A stretch of DNA of 64,000 nt from an uncultured Colwellia sp. (GCA_913062815.1 CAJXWZ010000027.1:1-64000), one strand, 5' to 3'; positions 9,586-20,455 are shown, numbered from the stretch's first letter. Notes: a model not told the origin generated them from the sequence alone. Made by a program: numbers and translations.

Positions 9586-9633
9586 GCAAACTGATCTATT
9601 TATGTTTTATTGGTTAAAGGTGTTTATGCAGGT

Positions 9634-12600
9634 TTAGATTGCGCAACGAGTACGAGTACACAAAGACATTAATGATCTAACATCACTGGTGTTCACTGTG
9701 CCGTCATTATTAAAGTCATATTGGCTATCTACTGGTTCCCCGCTACGTAGCAATAATATAAATTGACTTATATCATTGCGGTCAATATCTTCATCGTTAT
9801 CAAAATCACCCAATAACTGACTTTCTGATTGGAAGTTCAACAAAATAACAATGGGATCGTGATCTGATGCACGATAAACACCGTCATCGAAATATTTAAC
9901 CTGCTGATCTTCCGACTTAAATTCAGTGTTGTAATCAAATATACGTGGTTCATCAGCATTGATATGCCAAACCGTAGTATCGGCTACTTTCCCAGCAAAT
10001 TCAGCTGAAGCCAGTGCGTGGTCTAAATACCCCATTTCACCGCCAAAGCTATACGAATATGCGCTATGGCCTAAGCTTTTCGCGACTAAGTTTTGGTAAG
10101 CTTGCTCAGTTAGGGCATTGATAGGGTCTTCTTTACCGTAAGCATTTAAATCACCGATGATTAATACATCGCTATCATTAGTACCCGTTGGTTTAGTGTT
10201 CAACCAAGAGACTAATGAGCTAGCGGCTTGAGTTCTTAACTCATTCCAACAACCTTGACCATCGTTTTGGTCTTGGTTATTGCCAGTAGCACTGCCACAA
10301 CTGCCTTTAGATTTAAAATGGTTTACCGCGACAGTAAAGGTTTCATCACTGGCAATATCTTTAAAGGTTTGTACTAAAGGTTGACGATTACCAAAATCAA
10401 ACGGCTGTTGGTTAGTGGTAATTGCTGAGCCCACTAAAGCAATAGTCGCTGGCTTATAAAGTAAACCGACCGCGATTGCATCATCACCGACTTTATTTTC
10501 TTCAAGGCTTACGTAAGCATAAGTATTGTCACCTAGTTGCTGGTTTAATTTATTAACTAAATCAGCAATAGCACTATTGTCAGCAAAGCCATCATTTTCT
10601 AATTCCATTAAGCCAACAATATCAGCATTGATATCAACAAGTGCCGCAACAATTTTACTACTTTGACGGATAAACTCTTCAAGATTGTCAGCGCCGCGCT
10701 CTGTCGGAAATCCTCCTTCGAAACCATCACCATTAAAGTAATTAAGTACATTGAAACTTGCTACTTTTACGGTGCCTTCACCATTAAGTTGTGGCATTTC
10801 AGGTCGGGCGTTACTGACCGAAAACTGTGGCTCTAAGGTCGGTAAAACACGATACTCACTGAAGCTATAATCCAAAACACCAGTCAGACCCGCAACCGAA
10901 TCACCTAATCGTAATGCATTTTGGTAGCTTAAACTTGGTGCAGGAAAAGGAACATCTTCAGGATTTTGAGCATTGTTCATGTCATCTAACATAATGCGAT
11001 TACGGCTATTTTTATCTGCTAAGGCCAGCGCTTGCTCGGTACCGGCAGTAAAAATATTAGTCGGAATGAGCAAACGACCATTCGATAAGGTTAGTTGTCC
11101 GAAGCGCGCTAAATTATAAGTATCAGTTACTTGTAGTTCACTCGCAAAGTTCACTAACATACCTTCATAGTGCTCCCAATTATCAGTGCTTTCAATCGGC
11201 AGTGCCATAGAGGCGGCAACAATAACATCACCTGCACCACAATCAATAAAATCAAGGTCTGTTGCTATTTGTGTACGGCCAAACGTTTCACCAACTGTAC
11301 CTAATACGCGTACTTTATGACCCAGTGTCGGCTGAGTGACAAGATTATTAGCAGCAACAAAAATACCTTCTGATGTTTGGGCATTATCATCATAATTTGA
11401 TGCTATTTCTTGCACGAAATAACCATTTAAACTTGCTACTACTGAGGTTACTACAGCTTCAATGACTTTAACTTCACCAACAACTGGCGAAGTAAATTCA
11501 GCACCTTGAATATCATGAATGCTATCTGATAGGTCAGTACATTGACCAATAACTATCTCATCAACTGGTTCGCCAGGCTCTCCGGGCTCAACAGGTGTGT
11601 CGTCCGACAGATGAGAGCCAAGAAAGCTAAAGGTATCTCTGTCATAAGCTAACCATTGCTCATCACGGATAAAAGCAACATTTCTGTCGCGGCTACCAGT
11701 ATTAACTTCAGGTTTTCTCACTAAAGTAACATCTTTACCCCAGTTTTCTCTGACAGCAAAAAAACCTAAGGTATCAATAATAGTATCGTTATGAACAAGC
11801 TCAACGTAGTCATCGCCGTTAAAATTAACAGCGCCGTTAGCTTGATCAATATAGGTAATTAATTCGCTGGCATCACTAATTTGTGTTGAGCCTAATACCA
11901 GTACATCATTGCCGAGTATTTCACCCGCAAGATTGTAAACAGCAGTAGCGGCATCACTGCCATTAGAATAAAGCTTGAATTGGTAACCCGTTAAATCAAC
12001 GGTATTATTGCTAGGGTTATATATTTCAATAGCCTTATTAAAGCTGCTACCTTCAACATATTCAGAGAAGAATAAATCAATTTCTGGATTCGTTGGTTCA
12101 GTTGGATCTACTGGTTCCACCGGGTCTACCGGATCGACAACATCTGAGCAGCTTTGCTCAAATATTTTAGTTATCCATTCTGGATGATCAATAAATGGGT
12201 TTCTATTGCCTTGAAATTCATATATTTTATCGTTTCGATTTCTTTCAAAATCATCAACCGGATCACTCTCACTCCAGCTTAATAGCGTGCACAGTTTTCC
12301 TAGTTTGGCCTCACCTGTTGACGTCAGGTAATCAACCACTTGAAGATCTGGTGTCACTGAATCTAAACCTTCATATCTGACATCCATATAAAAGATAATA
12401 CGAGCAACATCACCCTTAACAGCATCGCGTGGCTCGAAAGAATCGCTGTCGACGCGGTTTTCTGGTGATTCAGCTAAAGGTGCGTCACTGTTATCAAAAT
12501 CAAGATTTCCCCGTGATGAATTCACAGAAATATCAGTAGGTCTTAAATGATGAATATCTGAATAAGCGTAGGCACTAGTACTTGGGAAACCATGACTTTT

Positions 12601-13587
12601 GGCCCAAACATGCTCTCGGTTCCAGTTATCAGGGTTTGTTGACTGACTGCCGCTACCATTAGCAAGCTTAGCTTTACTAATACCACGATAAAACAGAATA
12701 ACATTGTCACTATCCATCGGGTCTTCATCAGTAACCGTTAAAGCAGTCCAAGCCTCTGAATAAGATAACCGGTGATGATTTTCTGAAATGATGTTACTAA
12801 GTTGCAAACGAATGACTGAATCATCTTGATTATCATTGATTGCCCCATACGCATTAGCATAATAACTTGCATCATCAAAATCAGCCGCATTAGCGACTTT
12901 TGATAAGTCTGGACAATTAAAACAGGCATCAGTGATTATATCGCTATTATCACCTTCATCATCCCCGCCACCATCAGCTTCGCCAGCGGTAACGACAATA
13001 TCATCTAAACGTAAATATTCAGAGCCTGCGCCATTTTGCATAGACACTTTAATACGCAAGTTTGTACCTTCAGGTATCGCTTGCACAATAGTACTTGAGG
13101 TGAAATCATCAATTAAACTATGGCTTGCATCGCCTTTTCCTTGCCAGTTGATGGCTTTAATGAATTCTGCGCCATCAACAGAGTAAGACAAATCAAAATA
13201 ATCATCTGATTCATGAGTACCTTGCTCTGTTGCTAATAAGGAAATACTGACATTCTGCTTGTTGGCAATATTAATTGACTCAGAAAGCCAATCAACTTGT
13301 CCATCTACATCTCTTGCTTCCATCATACCGTTATTGACTTTAAACCAATCAGAATCAGCGGTTAACGAGGCATTGCTGATGTCAATTGACCAGCGAGTAA
13401 CGCCAGACAGATCAAAGTTTGCATTTTGTGCGCCTTTGTTATCTAACTCTGCCGCATTGAAGTCTTCTGACCAAACGTTTTCAGCTTGTACTTGACTGAC
13501 ATAGAGGCTAGATAAAATGCATAACGCTGCATATTTTTTCTTGCCTCTACTTTTGCTGTATTTAAAGGGGGGCTTTTTCATATTCAT
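9634..13587 (-). CDS. Secreted dual nuclease: endonuclease I + ExeM/NucH-type nuclease + dockerin
   Basis: Exported protein of 1317 residues with several modules in order. After the signal peptide (~1-35) comes a beta-sandwich region (~37-200). An endonuclease I domain (~245-480) has NREHVWAKSHGF with H326. A Pro/Asp-rich linker leads to a lamin-tail domain (~505-620). A NucH-type OB-fold region (~685-900) precedes an endonuclease/exonuclease/phosphatase domain (~940-1250) with FNVLNYF, MELEND, GDLNAYG and SDHDP intact. The C-terminus is a dockerin-like pair of calcium loops (DFDNDEDIDRND, DFNNDGTVNTSD) followed by a Cys pair. ExeM proteins are typically ~850-900 residues, so the N-terminal nuclease looks like an added module. 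Likely role: digestion of extracellular DNA. Confidence 0.9.
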   Translation of the reverse strand: MNMKKPPFKYSKSRGKKKYAALCILSSLYVSQVQAENVWSEDFNAAELDNKGAQNANFDLSGVTRWSIDISNASLTADSDWFKVNNGMMEARDVDGQVDWLSESINIANKQNVSISLLATEQGTHESDDYFDLSYSVDGAEFIKAINWQGKGDASHSLIDDFTSSTIVQAIPEGTNLRIKVSMQNGAGSEYLRLDDIVVTAGEADGGGDDEGDNSDIITDACFNCPDLSKVANAADFDDASYYANAYGAINDNQDDSVIRLQLSNIISENHHRLSYSEAWTALTVTDEDPMDSDNVILFYRGISKAKLANGSGSQSTNPDNWNREHVWAKSHGFPSTSAYAYSDIHHLRPTDISVNSSRGNLDFDNSDAPLAESPENRVDSDSFEPRDAVKGDVARIIFYMDVRYEGLDSVTPDLQVVDYLTSTGEAKLGKLCTLLSWSESDPVDDFERNRNDKIYEFQGNRNPFIDHPEWITKIFEQSCSDVVDPVDPVEPVDPTEPTNPEIDLFFSEYVEGSSFNKAIEIYNPSNNTVDLTGYQFKLYSNGSDAATAVYNLAGEILGNDVLVLGSTQISDASELITYIDQANGAVNFNGDDYVELVHNDTIIDTLGFFAVRENWGKDVTLVRKPEVNTGSRDRNVAFIRDEQWLAYDRDTFSFLGSHLSDDTPVEPGEPGEPVDEIVIGQCTDLSDSIHDIQGAEFTSPVVGEVKVIEAVVTSVVASLNGYFVQEIASNYDDNAQTSEGIFVAANNLVTQPTLGHKVRVLGTVGETFGRTQIATDLDFIDCGAGDVIVAASMALPIESTDNWEHYEGMLVNFASELQVTDTYNLARFGQLTLSNGRLLIPTNIFTAGTEQALALADKNSRNRIMLDDMNNAQNPEDVPFPAPSLSYQNALRLGDSVAGLTGVLDYSFSEYRVLPTLEPQFSVSNARPEMPQLNGEGTVKVASFNVLNYFNGDGFEGGFPTERGADNLEEFIRQSSKIVAALVDINADIVGLMELENDGFADNSAIADLVNKLNQQLGDNTYAYVSLEENKVGDDAIAVGLLYKPATIALVGSAITTNQQPFDFGNRQPLVQTFKDIASDETFTVAVNHFKSKGSCGSATGNNQDQNDGQGCWNELRTQAASSLVSWLNTKPTGTNDSDVLIIGDLNAYGKEDPINALTEQAYQNLVAKSLGHSAYSYSFGGEMGYLDHALASAEFAGKVADTTVWHINADEPRIFDYNTEFKSEDQQVKYFDDGVYRASDHDPIVILLNFQSESQLLGDFDNDEDIDRNDISQFILLLRSGEPVDSQYDFNNDGTVNTSDVRSLMSLCTRTRCAI

Positions 13588-13638
13588 TACTTTATCTCCA
13601 AATAGTGTTTATCTTGAGTGTATGATAGGACTGCAAAT

Positions 13639-13656
13639 GTGACGAGAATGTTACAA
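13639..13656 (-). promoter_or_regulatory. Possible Pho box upstream of the nuclease gene
   Basis: On the minus strand the sequence TTGTAACATTCTCGTCAC, 52-69 bases before the ATG, keeps the key TGTnA and GTCAC bases of the E. coli PhoB box CTGTCATAAAACTGTCAC (11 to 12 of 18 match). Control by phosphate would suit a nuclease that scavenges phosphate from DNA. This is suggestive only. Confidence 0.3.
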
Positions 13657-13775
13657 AACGGTTAAACTCTAATTAAATTTAACCATTTGGTCAACTTCAT
13701 AACGACTATATTTTGATATAAGCACTTAAAAAATCAGCAAACATAACAATAAACACTTAAATATCAAAAGCTTGA

Positions 13776-14024
13776 GTGAGTTCAAAAAACGTTCAATATT
13801 CGGGTATTGTTCGGATGCGGATAGCAGAATTGTTTTTATTAAAAACAAATAAAAGTTATAAAATAGGCTATTTACGAAGAAGTTCTAGGAAAATCAACTT
13901 AAACAATGGCGAGTTTTGCGAAGAGCTAGCTATTAAGGTGGATAAAAAGCTGATAGCTATATTAGCAGCCCGTAACGATGAACGTTACGGGCAAGTGAAA
14001 GGGCAAATGAAGGGGTTTGACTAA
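13776..14024 (+). CDS. Small open reading frame, doubtful
   Basis: An 82-codon frame starting at a GTG without a clear ribosome binding site. The product is basic and has no signal peptide, membrane helix or motif I recognise. The 3' part includes the hairpin at 13968-13992. It fills the gap between the divergent nuclease gene and the 3' end of metH, where a random frame of this length is quite possible. I see nothing else in this 440-base gap. Confidence 0.2.
   Translation: MSSKNVQYSGIVRMRIAELFLLKTNKSYKIGYLRRSSRKINLNNGEFCEELAIKVDKKLIAILAARNDERYGQVKGQMKGFD
13968..13992 (-). terminator. Stem-loop beyond metH
   Basis: GCCCGTAAC and GTTACGGGC form a 9-bp stem around a 7-base loop, 38 bases beyond the metH stop. 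No T run follows on either strand, so it may be a weak or Rho-assisted terminator or merely an RNA 3'-end stabiliser. Confidence 0.4.
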
Positions 14025-14029
14025 AGAGT

Positions 14030-17000
14030 TTATTCAGGTTCATAATCCAAGTTAGCTGACAACCAACGCTCAGCTTGCTCAACCGTCATGCCTTTACGTG
14101 CGGCATAATCAAGCACTTGATCTTTAGCGAGTTTCGCCACGGCAAAGTATTTAGACTCTGGGTGGGCAAAATACCAACCACTGACCGCAGCTCCCGGCCA
14201 CATGGCATAACTAGAAGTCAGCTCCATGCCAATATTTTTTTCAACATTAAGTAACTCCCATAACAAACCTTTTTCGGTATGTTCAGGACAAGCTGGGTAT
14301 CCTGGTGCTGGGCGTATTCCTTGGTAGTTTTCTCGAATCAAGTCATTATTATCTAGGTTTTCATCGGGTACATAGCCCCAATACTCTTTACGTACTTTTT
14401 CATGCAAGTATTCAGCACTGGCTTCCGCTAACCTATCGGCAACAGCTTTAAGTAAAATGGAGTTGTAAGCATCATGGTCACCGTCATACACTTTCACTAG
14501 TTCATCGACGCCAAAGCCAGAAGAAACCGCAAAGGCTCCCATATAATCAGCAATACCTGAGTTTTTATCTGCAACATAATCCGCTAAACAACGGTTAAAT
14601 TGACCCGCTGGCTTTTTACTTTGCTGACGTAATTGATGCAAATTCATCAACGTTTCACTGCGTGTGTCATCGTTATAAATAAGTAGATCATCAACATCAC
14701 TATTAGCAGGAAATAATCCAAAAACGGCTTTGGCAGTGATCTTTTTATTATTAATAACATCATCTAACATGGCATTCGCATCATTAAATAGCTTAGTTGC
14801 TTCGACGCCAATCACTTCATGTTTTAAGATCAAGGGGTATTTACCCGACAACTGCCATGTCATGAAAAAGGGTGTCCAATCAATATATTTACGCACTTCA
14901 TTCAAATCAAGATCATCGAGTACGGTAATACCTAGTTTATTAGGCTTTTTCGGTGTGTAATCGTCAAAGCTAATGGGGGTGCAATTAACGCGAGCATCTT
15001 CAAGGCTTATCAAACTTGAACGTGGGCCTTTTTTATAATGACGAACTCGTACGCGCTCATATTCTTCTTTAGTGTCGGCAAAGAATTTTGCTTTGTGTTC
15101 ATCAGACAATAAATTACTAACGACTGACACAGCGCGCGAAGCATTTGACACATAAACCACGGGATGGTCGTATTGCGGTTCTATCTTAACGGCAGTATGC
15201 GCTTTTGAGGTAGTGGCACCACCAATAAGTAGTGGTAATTCAATACCCTGGCGCTTCATTTCTTTGCCAACGTGAACCATTTCATCTAGTGATGGCGTGA
15301 TTAATCCCGAAAGGCCAATAATATCAACGTCTTCCTCTTTCGCGACTCGCAAAATATCTTCACAAGACACCATCACGCCAAGGTCAATAATTTCATAGTT
15401 GTTACATTGCAACACCACACCAACAATGTTTTTACCAATATCGTGGACATCACCTTTTACCGTAGCGAGTAATACTTTGCCGTTGGTGCTCACTTCCTGT
15501 TTTTCATCTTCAATAAAGGGATTTAAATACGCGACGGCTTGTTTCATCACCCGCGCCGATTTAACCACTTGTGGTAAGAACATTTCTCCGGCGCCAAATA
15601 AATCACCAACGGTATTCATACCGTCCATTAGCGGCCCTTCAATAACATCTAACGGACGAGCGGCAACAAGACGCGCTTCTTCAGTGTCTTCAATAATAAA
15701 TTCATTGATGCCTTTGACGAGTGAATAAGACAGCCTTTCATTAATAGCAAGTTCTCGCCAAGCTAGATTAGCTTTAGATTGCCCACCGCCTTGGCCATTA
15801 GCTAATGAAGAGTATTCCTGAGCGAGATCAAGTAAACGTTCGGTGGCGCCATCATCACTATTTTGAATAACATCTTCAACGGCAATACGCAGTTTTTCGG
15901 GGATATCAGAATAAATAGCTAACTGCCCGGCATTCACAATCCCCATATCCATGCCATTTTTAATAGCATGGTATAAAAACACCGCATGAATGGCTTCACG
16001 CACCGGGTTATTGCCACGGAACGAGAATGAAACGTTAGATACTCCCCCTGAGATCATCGCATAAGGTAAGTTTTCTTTGATGTCAGCAACTGCTTCAATA
16101 AAGTCAACGGCATAGTTATTATGCTCATCAATACCGGTAGCAACAGCAAAGATATTGGGATCAAAAATAATGTCTTCTGGTGGAAAGCCTATTTCATCAA
16201 CCAACATAGTGTAAGCACGCTTACAAATTTCATATTTGCGTGCCCGAGTATCAGCTTGGCCTTCTTCATCAAATGCCATCACAATCATTGCTGCGCCATA
16301 ACGACGTACTAATTCAGCCTGTTGACGGAAATTATCTTCACCTTCTTTTAAGCTAATTGAGTTGACTATGCCCTTACCTTGAATACATTGAAGCCCAGCC
16401 TCAATAATGTCCCATTTTGATGAGTCGATCATAATTGGCACTTTGGCAATATCGGGCTCACCAGCAATAAGGTTTAAAAAGCGAACCATGGCCTCTTTTG
16501 ACTCCAACATGCCTTCATCCATGTTGATATCAATAATTTGCGCGCCATTTTCAACTTGCTGTAACGCTACGGCAATGGCTTGATCGTAATTTCCTTCTTT
16601 GATCAAACGCTTAAACATAGCAGAGCCCGTAACATTGGTACGTTCACCGACGTTAAGAAATAAGGTATCTTCTTGAATAGTTAACGCTTCTAAGCCAGAT
16701 AGACGACAGGCGATCTTACGCGCTGATATTGTCCGTGGGGTGATATTAGCCACGGTATCAGCCATGCCTTTAATATGCTCAGGCGTAGTACCACAACAGC
16801 CACCAATAATATTTAAGAAGCCTGAACTTGCCCATTCTTCAACGTGAGTATTCATATCGGCAACGGTGAAGTCGTACTCACCAAAAGCATTAGGCAAGCC
16901 AGCATTAGGGTGAGCAGAGACAGCAACATCGCTGATACGACTTAACTCTTCTACATATTGGCGAAGTTCAACAGGTCCTAGCGCACAGTTCAAACCAAAA

Positions 17001-17731
17001 GAAATAGGTTTTGCGTGACGCAATGAGTTATAAAAAGCTTCTGTGGTTTGCCCTGAAAGCGTACGGCCAGAAGCATCGGTAATAGTGCCCGAAATCATTA
17101 CTGGCAAACGAATTTGTAATTGTTCAAACACGGTTTCAACGGCAAAAATAGCGGCTTTAGCATTTAAGGTATCGAAAATAGTTTCGATTAGGATAATATC
17201 ACTGCCGCCTTTTATTAATGCTGTGGTCGACTCAATATAAGCATCTTTTAACTCATCAAAAGTCACATTACGAAAGGCTGGGTCGTTAACATCGGGCGAT
17301 ATTGAACAAGTACGGTTAGTTGGCCCTAATACTCCGGCAACAAAACGCGGTTTATCAGGTGTTTTTTTATTGTATGCATCGGCAGCAGCACGAGCGATTT
17401 GTGCAGCCACTAAATTAATTTCAGCGCTATACTCTTCCATGTCGTAATCAGCCATGGCAATGGTAGTGGCATTAAAAGTATTGGTTTCTAAAATATCCGC
17501 GCCCGCGGCAAGGTATTCATCATGAATGGCTCTGATAACATTGCCTTGAGTTAACACCAGTAAATCATTGTTGCCTTTTACATCTGTATGCCAGTCAGCA
17601 AAACGTTCACCACGAAAGTCTTGCTCTTCAAACTTATACGCTTGGATCATAGTGCCCATAGCACCATCTAATATTAAAATATTCTTTGCTAATTGCTGCT
17701 CAAATAAAGCAAATGAAGGAGATTTTTTCAT
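14030..17731 (-). CDS. metH: Cobalamin-dependent methionine synthase MetH
   Basis: Transfers a methyl group from methyltetrahydrofolate to homocysteine through methylcobalamin. All four modules are present in 1233 residues. The homocysteine domain has zinc ligands C249, C312 and C313 (GLNCALG, GGCCG). The pterin-binding domain follows. The B12 domain has DVHDIG with H763, equivalent to E. coli H759. The C-terminal AdoMet reactivation domain is intact ([12 protein letters not shown]). It lies 67 bases downstream of metA on the same strand with no evident terminator between, so co-transcription from the MetJ-controlled metA promoter is likely. Confidence 0.98.
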   Translation of the reverse strand: MKKSPSFALFEQQLAKNILILDGAMGTMIQAYKFEEQDFRGERFADWHTDVKGNNDLLVLTQGNVIRAIHDEYLAAGADILETNTFNATTIAMADYDMEEYSAEINLVAAQIARAAADAYNKKTPDKPRFVAGVLGPTNRTCSISPDVNDPAFRNVTFDELKDAYIESTTALIKGGSDIILIETIFDTLNAKAAIFAVETVFEQLQIRLPVMISGTITDASGRTLSGQTTEAFYNSLRHAKPISFGLNCALGPVELRQYVEELSRISDVAVSAHPNAGLPNAFGEYDFTVADMNTHVEEWASSGFLNIIGGCCGTTPEHIKGMADTVANITPRTISARKIACRLSGLEALTIQEDTLFLNVGERTNVTGSAMFKRLIKEGNYDQAIAVALQQVENGAQIIDINMDEGMLESKEAMVRFLNLIAGEPDIAKVPIMIDSSKWDIIEAGLQCIQGKGIVNSISLKEGEDNFRQQAELVRRYGAAMIVMAFDEEGQADTRARKYEICKRAYTMLVDEIGFPPEDIIFDPNIFAVATGIDEHNNYAVDFIEAVADIKENLPYAMISGGVSNVSFSFRGNNPVREAIHAVFLYHAIKNGMDMGIVNAGQLAIYSDIPEKLRIAVEDVIQNSDDGATERLLDLAQEYSSLANGQGGGQSKANLAWRELAINERLSYSLVKGINEFIIEDTEEARLVAARPLDVIEGPLMDGMNTVGDLFGAGEMFLPQVVKSARVMKQAVAYLNPFIEDEKQEVSTNGKVLLATVKGDVHDIGKNIVGVVLQCNNYEIIDLGVMVSCEDILRVAKEEDVDIIGLSGLITPSLDEMVHVGKEMKRQGIELPLLIGGATTSKAHTAVKIEPQYDHPVVYVSNASRAVSVVSNLLSDEHKAKFFADTKEEYERVRVRHYKKGPRSSLISLEDARVNCTPISFDDYTPKKPNKLGITVLDDLDLNEVRKYIDWTPFFMTWQLSGKYPLILKHEVIGVEATKLFNDANAMLDDVINNKKITAKAVFGLFPANSDVDDLLIYNDDTRSETLMNLHQLRQQSKKPAGQFNRCLADYVADKNSGIADYMGAFAVSSGFGVDELVKVYDGDHDAYNSILLKAVADRLAEASAEYLHEKVRKEYWGYVPDENLDNNDLIRENYQGIRPAPGYPACPEHTEKGLLWELLNVEKNIGMELTSSYAMWPGAAVSGWYFAHPESKYFAVAKLAKDQVLDYAARKGMTVEQAERWLSANLDYEPE

Positions 17732-17798
17732 GAGATTACCGACGTTATAAAAGTAAAATTTTCAAACCAAAATAATTAGTTAATGGAACGGATATAAC

Positions 17799-18746
17799 TT
17801 AAATTATAGTATCTGGATGGATAGCGTTAATATTGGAAGAGTCCAATTTATATGGCGTTATTTGATAGACATAATAATTAAGCCAGTTAGTAAATAATAG
17901 ACTACCGTGGCTTCGCCATGAGCCTATCGGACAATTATTGGCATTATTATGTTTATAATAATTTTCTGGTAGTGTCGTTGTCGCGTCACTTTTGCTATCT
18001 CTAAGGTACTCTTCATGCAATGTACTGGTGTCATACTCTGGATGCCCGGTTAAATAGACTTGCCGCTTATTTTTACTGGCAACCAAGTAAACCCCGGCAT
18101 CACTAGACTCCGCGAGTATTTGTAATTGCTCGACACTTTGATAGTCCGCTTTATTGATATAGCCATAACGAGAATGCGGGACATTAAAGCTTTCATCAAA
18201 GCCCCGAGTTAATAACTCTTTACTATCAAGTAATGTATGTTGAAAAACCCCTGATAATTTGTTTTTCCGCAAGGTACGGTTTAAACCATAGTGGTGAAAT
18301 AGAGCCGCATGAGCAGCCCAGCATGAAAACATGGTTGAGGTAACATTTTTTTCAGCCCAATCAAATACTTCACAAATTTTATCCCAAAATGTTACTTGAG
18401 AATAATCTAATAAAGCTAATGGTGCCCCGGTAATAATTAAGCCATCGTACTGTTTATGCTTAATATCATCAAAAAGGCAGTAAAAATTATCTAAATGCTC
18501 GGTAGGGGTATTTTTAGACTCATTGGCATGAATGCGGACAAACTCAACATTTATTTGTAATGGCGTATTAGACAACACACGTAAGATTTGTACTTCAGTT
18601 TCTATCTTATTCGGCATTAAATTTAAGATCGCCACTTGCATAGGGCGAATTTCTTGACTGATAGCACGATGCTCAGACATCACGAAAATATTTTCTTTAT
18701 CTAAAATAGATAACGCAGGTAGTTGATCAGGAATTTTAATGGGCAT
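17799..18746 (-). CDS. metA: Homoserine O-succinyltransferase MetA
   Basis: Activates homoserine for methionine synthesis (acyl transfer from succinyl-CoA or acetyl-CoA; the acyl donor cannot be told with certainty from what I see). The 315-residue protein has the nucleophile C142 in FSCWAAH and the H235/E237 pair in TGHPEYD, as in the MetA family. The start ATG is chosen as the first in frame. The gene heads a probable metA-metH unit and lies behind tandem Met boxes. Confidence 0.96.
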   Translation of the reverse strand: MPIKIPDQLPALSILDKENIFVMSEHRAISQEIRPMQVAILNLMPNKIETEVQILRVLSNTPLQINVEFVRIHANESKNTPTEHLDNFYCLFDDIKHKQYDGLIITGAPLALLDYSQVTFWDKICEVFDWAEKNVTSTMFSCWAAHAALFHHYGLNRTLRKNKLSGVFQHTLLDSKELLTRGFDESFNVPHSRYGYINKADYQSVEQLQILAESSDAGVYLVASKNKRQVYLTGHPEYDTSTLHEEYLRDSKSDATTTLPENYYKHNNANNCPIGSWRSHGSLLFTNWLNYYVYQITPYKLDSSNINAIHPDTII

Positions 18747-18818
18747 AGCAGATAACCTAATAAGAAATTAAAGTACTTATTGTCTAGGTAATCATGTTAC
18801 TTAGATTGCTAGAGATGT

Positions 18819-18842
18819 CAACTTCTAAACGTATAGACGTCT
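18819..18842 (-). promoter_or_regulatory. Tandem MetJ operator (Met boxes)
   Basis: A perfect Met box AGACGTCT at 18835-18842 is followed on its left by the abutting octamers AAACGTAT (6 of 8 matches) and CAACTTCT (5 of 8). The array lies 73-96 bases upstream of metA, the usual arrangement for cooperative MetJ binding. It implies repression of metA, and probably metH, by MetJ with S-adenosylmethionine. The rest of the ~335-base gap to the LysR gene shows no gene. Confidence 0.85.
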
Positions 18843-19081
18843 AAACAATACATTCTATAGCGAAACTTTTAGCTATAAAAAGCGCTCCTACGCCCAATAC
18901 CTAAATCAATAGCTTAGGCCATTAGACCGTATGATACTTAACGGTTGTTGGTATGATTTAACTTGTATAAGTGGTTCAACCACGAAGTTTTCGAGAATAA
19001 ATACCACCTAAAAAGACATTTAAATCAATAAGTAACATCAACAAAAACAATAACAACAATTATTCACTACATAGCCATAGC

Positions 19082-19948
19082 TTAAAGTAACTGCTCTGCT
19101 AAGTAGTCAACCAGGAGTCTTATTTTGGGTGATAAATGTCTATTTTGAGGATAAACCGCCCATATTCCTTCATCAGGCACACGATAACTATCTAACAAGG
19201 TAACCAGCTCACCGCTTTGTATATGTGGCTGAACATAATAATCAGGTAATTGTACTATTCCTAAACCTTTTAGTGCCGCATCTATTAGGCTATAACCACT
19301 GTTGTATCGCAATCTACCTGTTACACGGATATTTTTTTCTCTGCCAAAGTCCCTAAAATTCCAATAGTCTATAGTGCCTAACAAACAACTGTGTTTATTA
19401 AGTTCTGATAGTGAATGTGGTACGCCATGTTTATCTAGGTAACTTGGTGATGCGCAAACATAACTTGTTCTCTTGCCTAGTTTTTTTGCCATCATTGTCG
19501 AGTCACTTAACTTACCAAGACGAATAGCTAAGTCATAGCCCTCTTCAACTAAATCAATTTGACGATTGCTTAAATAAGCAGACATTTCAACATCGCTATA
19601 TTGCTTTATAAAATTATTTACTAGCGGTAATATATGTTGTTCACCATAAGCGACTGGAGCTGTTAACTTAATTTTTCCTTGAGGCTTAGATTGTAAGTTT
19701 GTGATAGCTCGTTCAGCAGCTTCCAAACCATCGAGTACGCTGCGACAATGCTGATAAAAAACACGCCCTTCTTCAGTTAACGCTACTTTACGGGTAGTAC
19801 GATAAAATAATTTTATATTAAGTCGCTTTTCTAGCGCACTGATCTGTCGACTCACTTGAGCTGTTGAAATTGCCATTTTTTTTGAGGCTTGAGTAAAGCT
19901 CTCATTCTCAGCAACAAAAACAAATTCGCTGATACCGTCCCATTGCAT
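19082..19948 (-). CDS. LysR family transcriptional regulator
   Basis: Protein of 288 residues with the N-terminal winged helix-turn-helix typical of LysR (FTQASKKMAISTAQVSRQISALEKRL) and a periplasmic-binding-protein-like effector domain. It is divergent from the SMR transporter gene with 180 bases between, the standard layout for a LysR regulator and its target. The adhC-fghA pair lies beyond. Control of the transporter and possibly the formaldehyde genes is inferred from position. The effector is unknown. Confidence 0.9.
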   Translation of the reverse strand: MQWDGISEFVFVAENESFTQASKKMAISTAQVSRQISALEKRLNIKLFYRTTRKVALTEEGRVFYQHCRSVLDGLEAAERAITNLQSKPQGKIKLTAPVAYGEQHILPLVNNFIKQYSDVEMSAYLSNRQIDLVEEGYDLAIRLGKLSDSTMMAKKLGKRTSYVCASPSYLDKHGVPHSLSELNKHSCLLGTIDYWNFRDFGREKNIRVTGRLRYNSGYSLIDAALKGLGIVQLPDYYVQPHIQSGELVTLLDSYRVPDEGIWAVYPQNRHLSPKIRLLVDYLAEQLL

Positions 19949-20128
19949 TATTGTTACCTATATGTACAAGTGATTTTCCAAATTAGCATATTATCATTTC
20001 TTTAGAAACAAATATAATAGCAGCCATCAAAACAGCGCGCTGTGACTTAGCCAATCCATGGCGGCTCACCCAGAAAACGTGGTATTGCTTAAGCGACAAC
20101 AGCCTGCATAACATTATAGGAAACAAAT

Positions 20129-20455
20129 ATGAGTTGGTTATTTCTTTTTTTAGGTGTCGCCGCAGAAGCGATGTCTCATGTAGCCTTAAAAGCAACCGAT
20201 GGTTTTACCAACCCCATTCCAAGTGTACTGGTTTTGTTAGGGCACTTAGCGGCGTTTATGTTTTTAGGACAAGCAATGAAGGGTATGCCTATTGGCATCG
20301 TTCATGCCTTATGGGCTGGTCTTGCCGTTATTACAGTAACATTATTGTCGACAGTGATTTACCGCCAACATCTTGATTTAACCACTTGGCTTGGTATGGC
20401 ATTTGTTGCGATAGGGGTTGGCGTGATCAACCTTTCACAAGGTCACAGTCATTAA
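20129..20455 (+). CDS. Small multidrug resistance (SMR) family transporter
   Basis: Inner-membrane protein of 108 residues with four predicted helices. The membrane glutamate needed for proton-coupled export in the SMR family is present as E13 (GVAAEAMSH), and HALWAG keeps the conserved tryptophan region. The protein should work as an antiparallel dimer exporting cations or guanidinium-like compounds. An AGGA site lies upstream of the ATG. It sits between a divergent LysR gene and the formaldehyde genes, separated from adhC by ~215 bases. The substrate is not known. Confidence 0.88.
   Translation: MSWLFLFLGVAAEAMSHVALKATDGFTNPIPSVLVLLGHLAAFMFLGQAMKGMPIGIVHALWAGLAVITVTLLSTVIYRQHLDLTTWLGMAFVAIGVGVINLSQGHSH

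Noticed and set aside
12195-13495. Several short frames on both strands within the nuclease gene
   Set aside because: They lie fully inside the 1317-codon gene whose domains are clear; no ribosome binding sites or family features.
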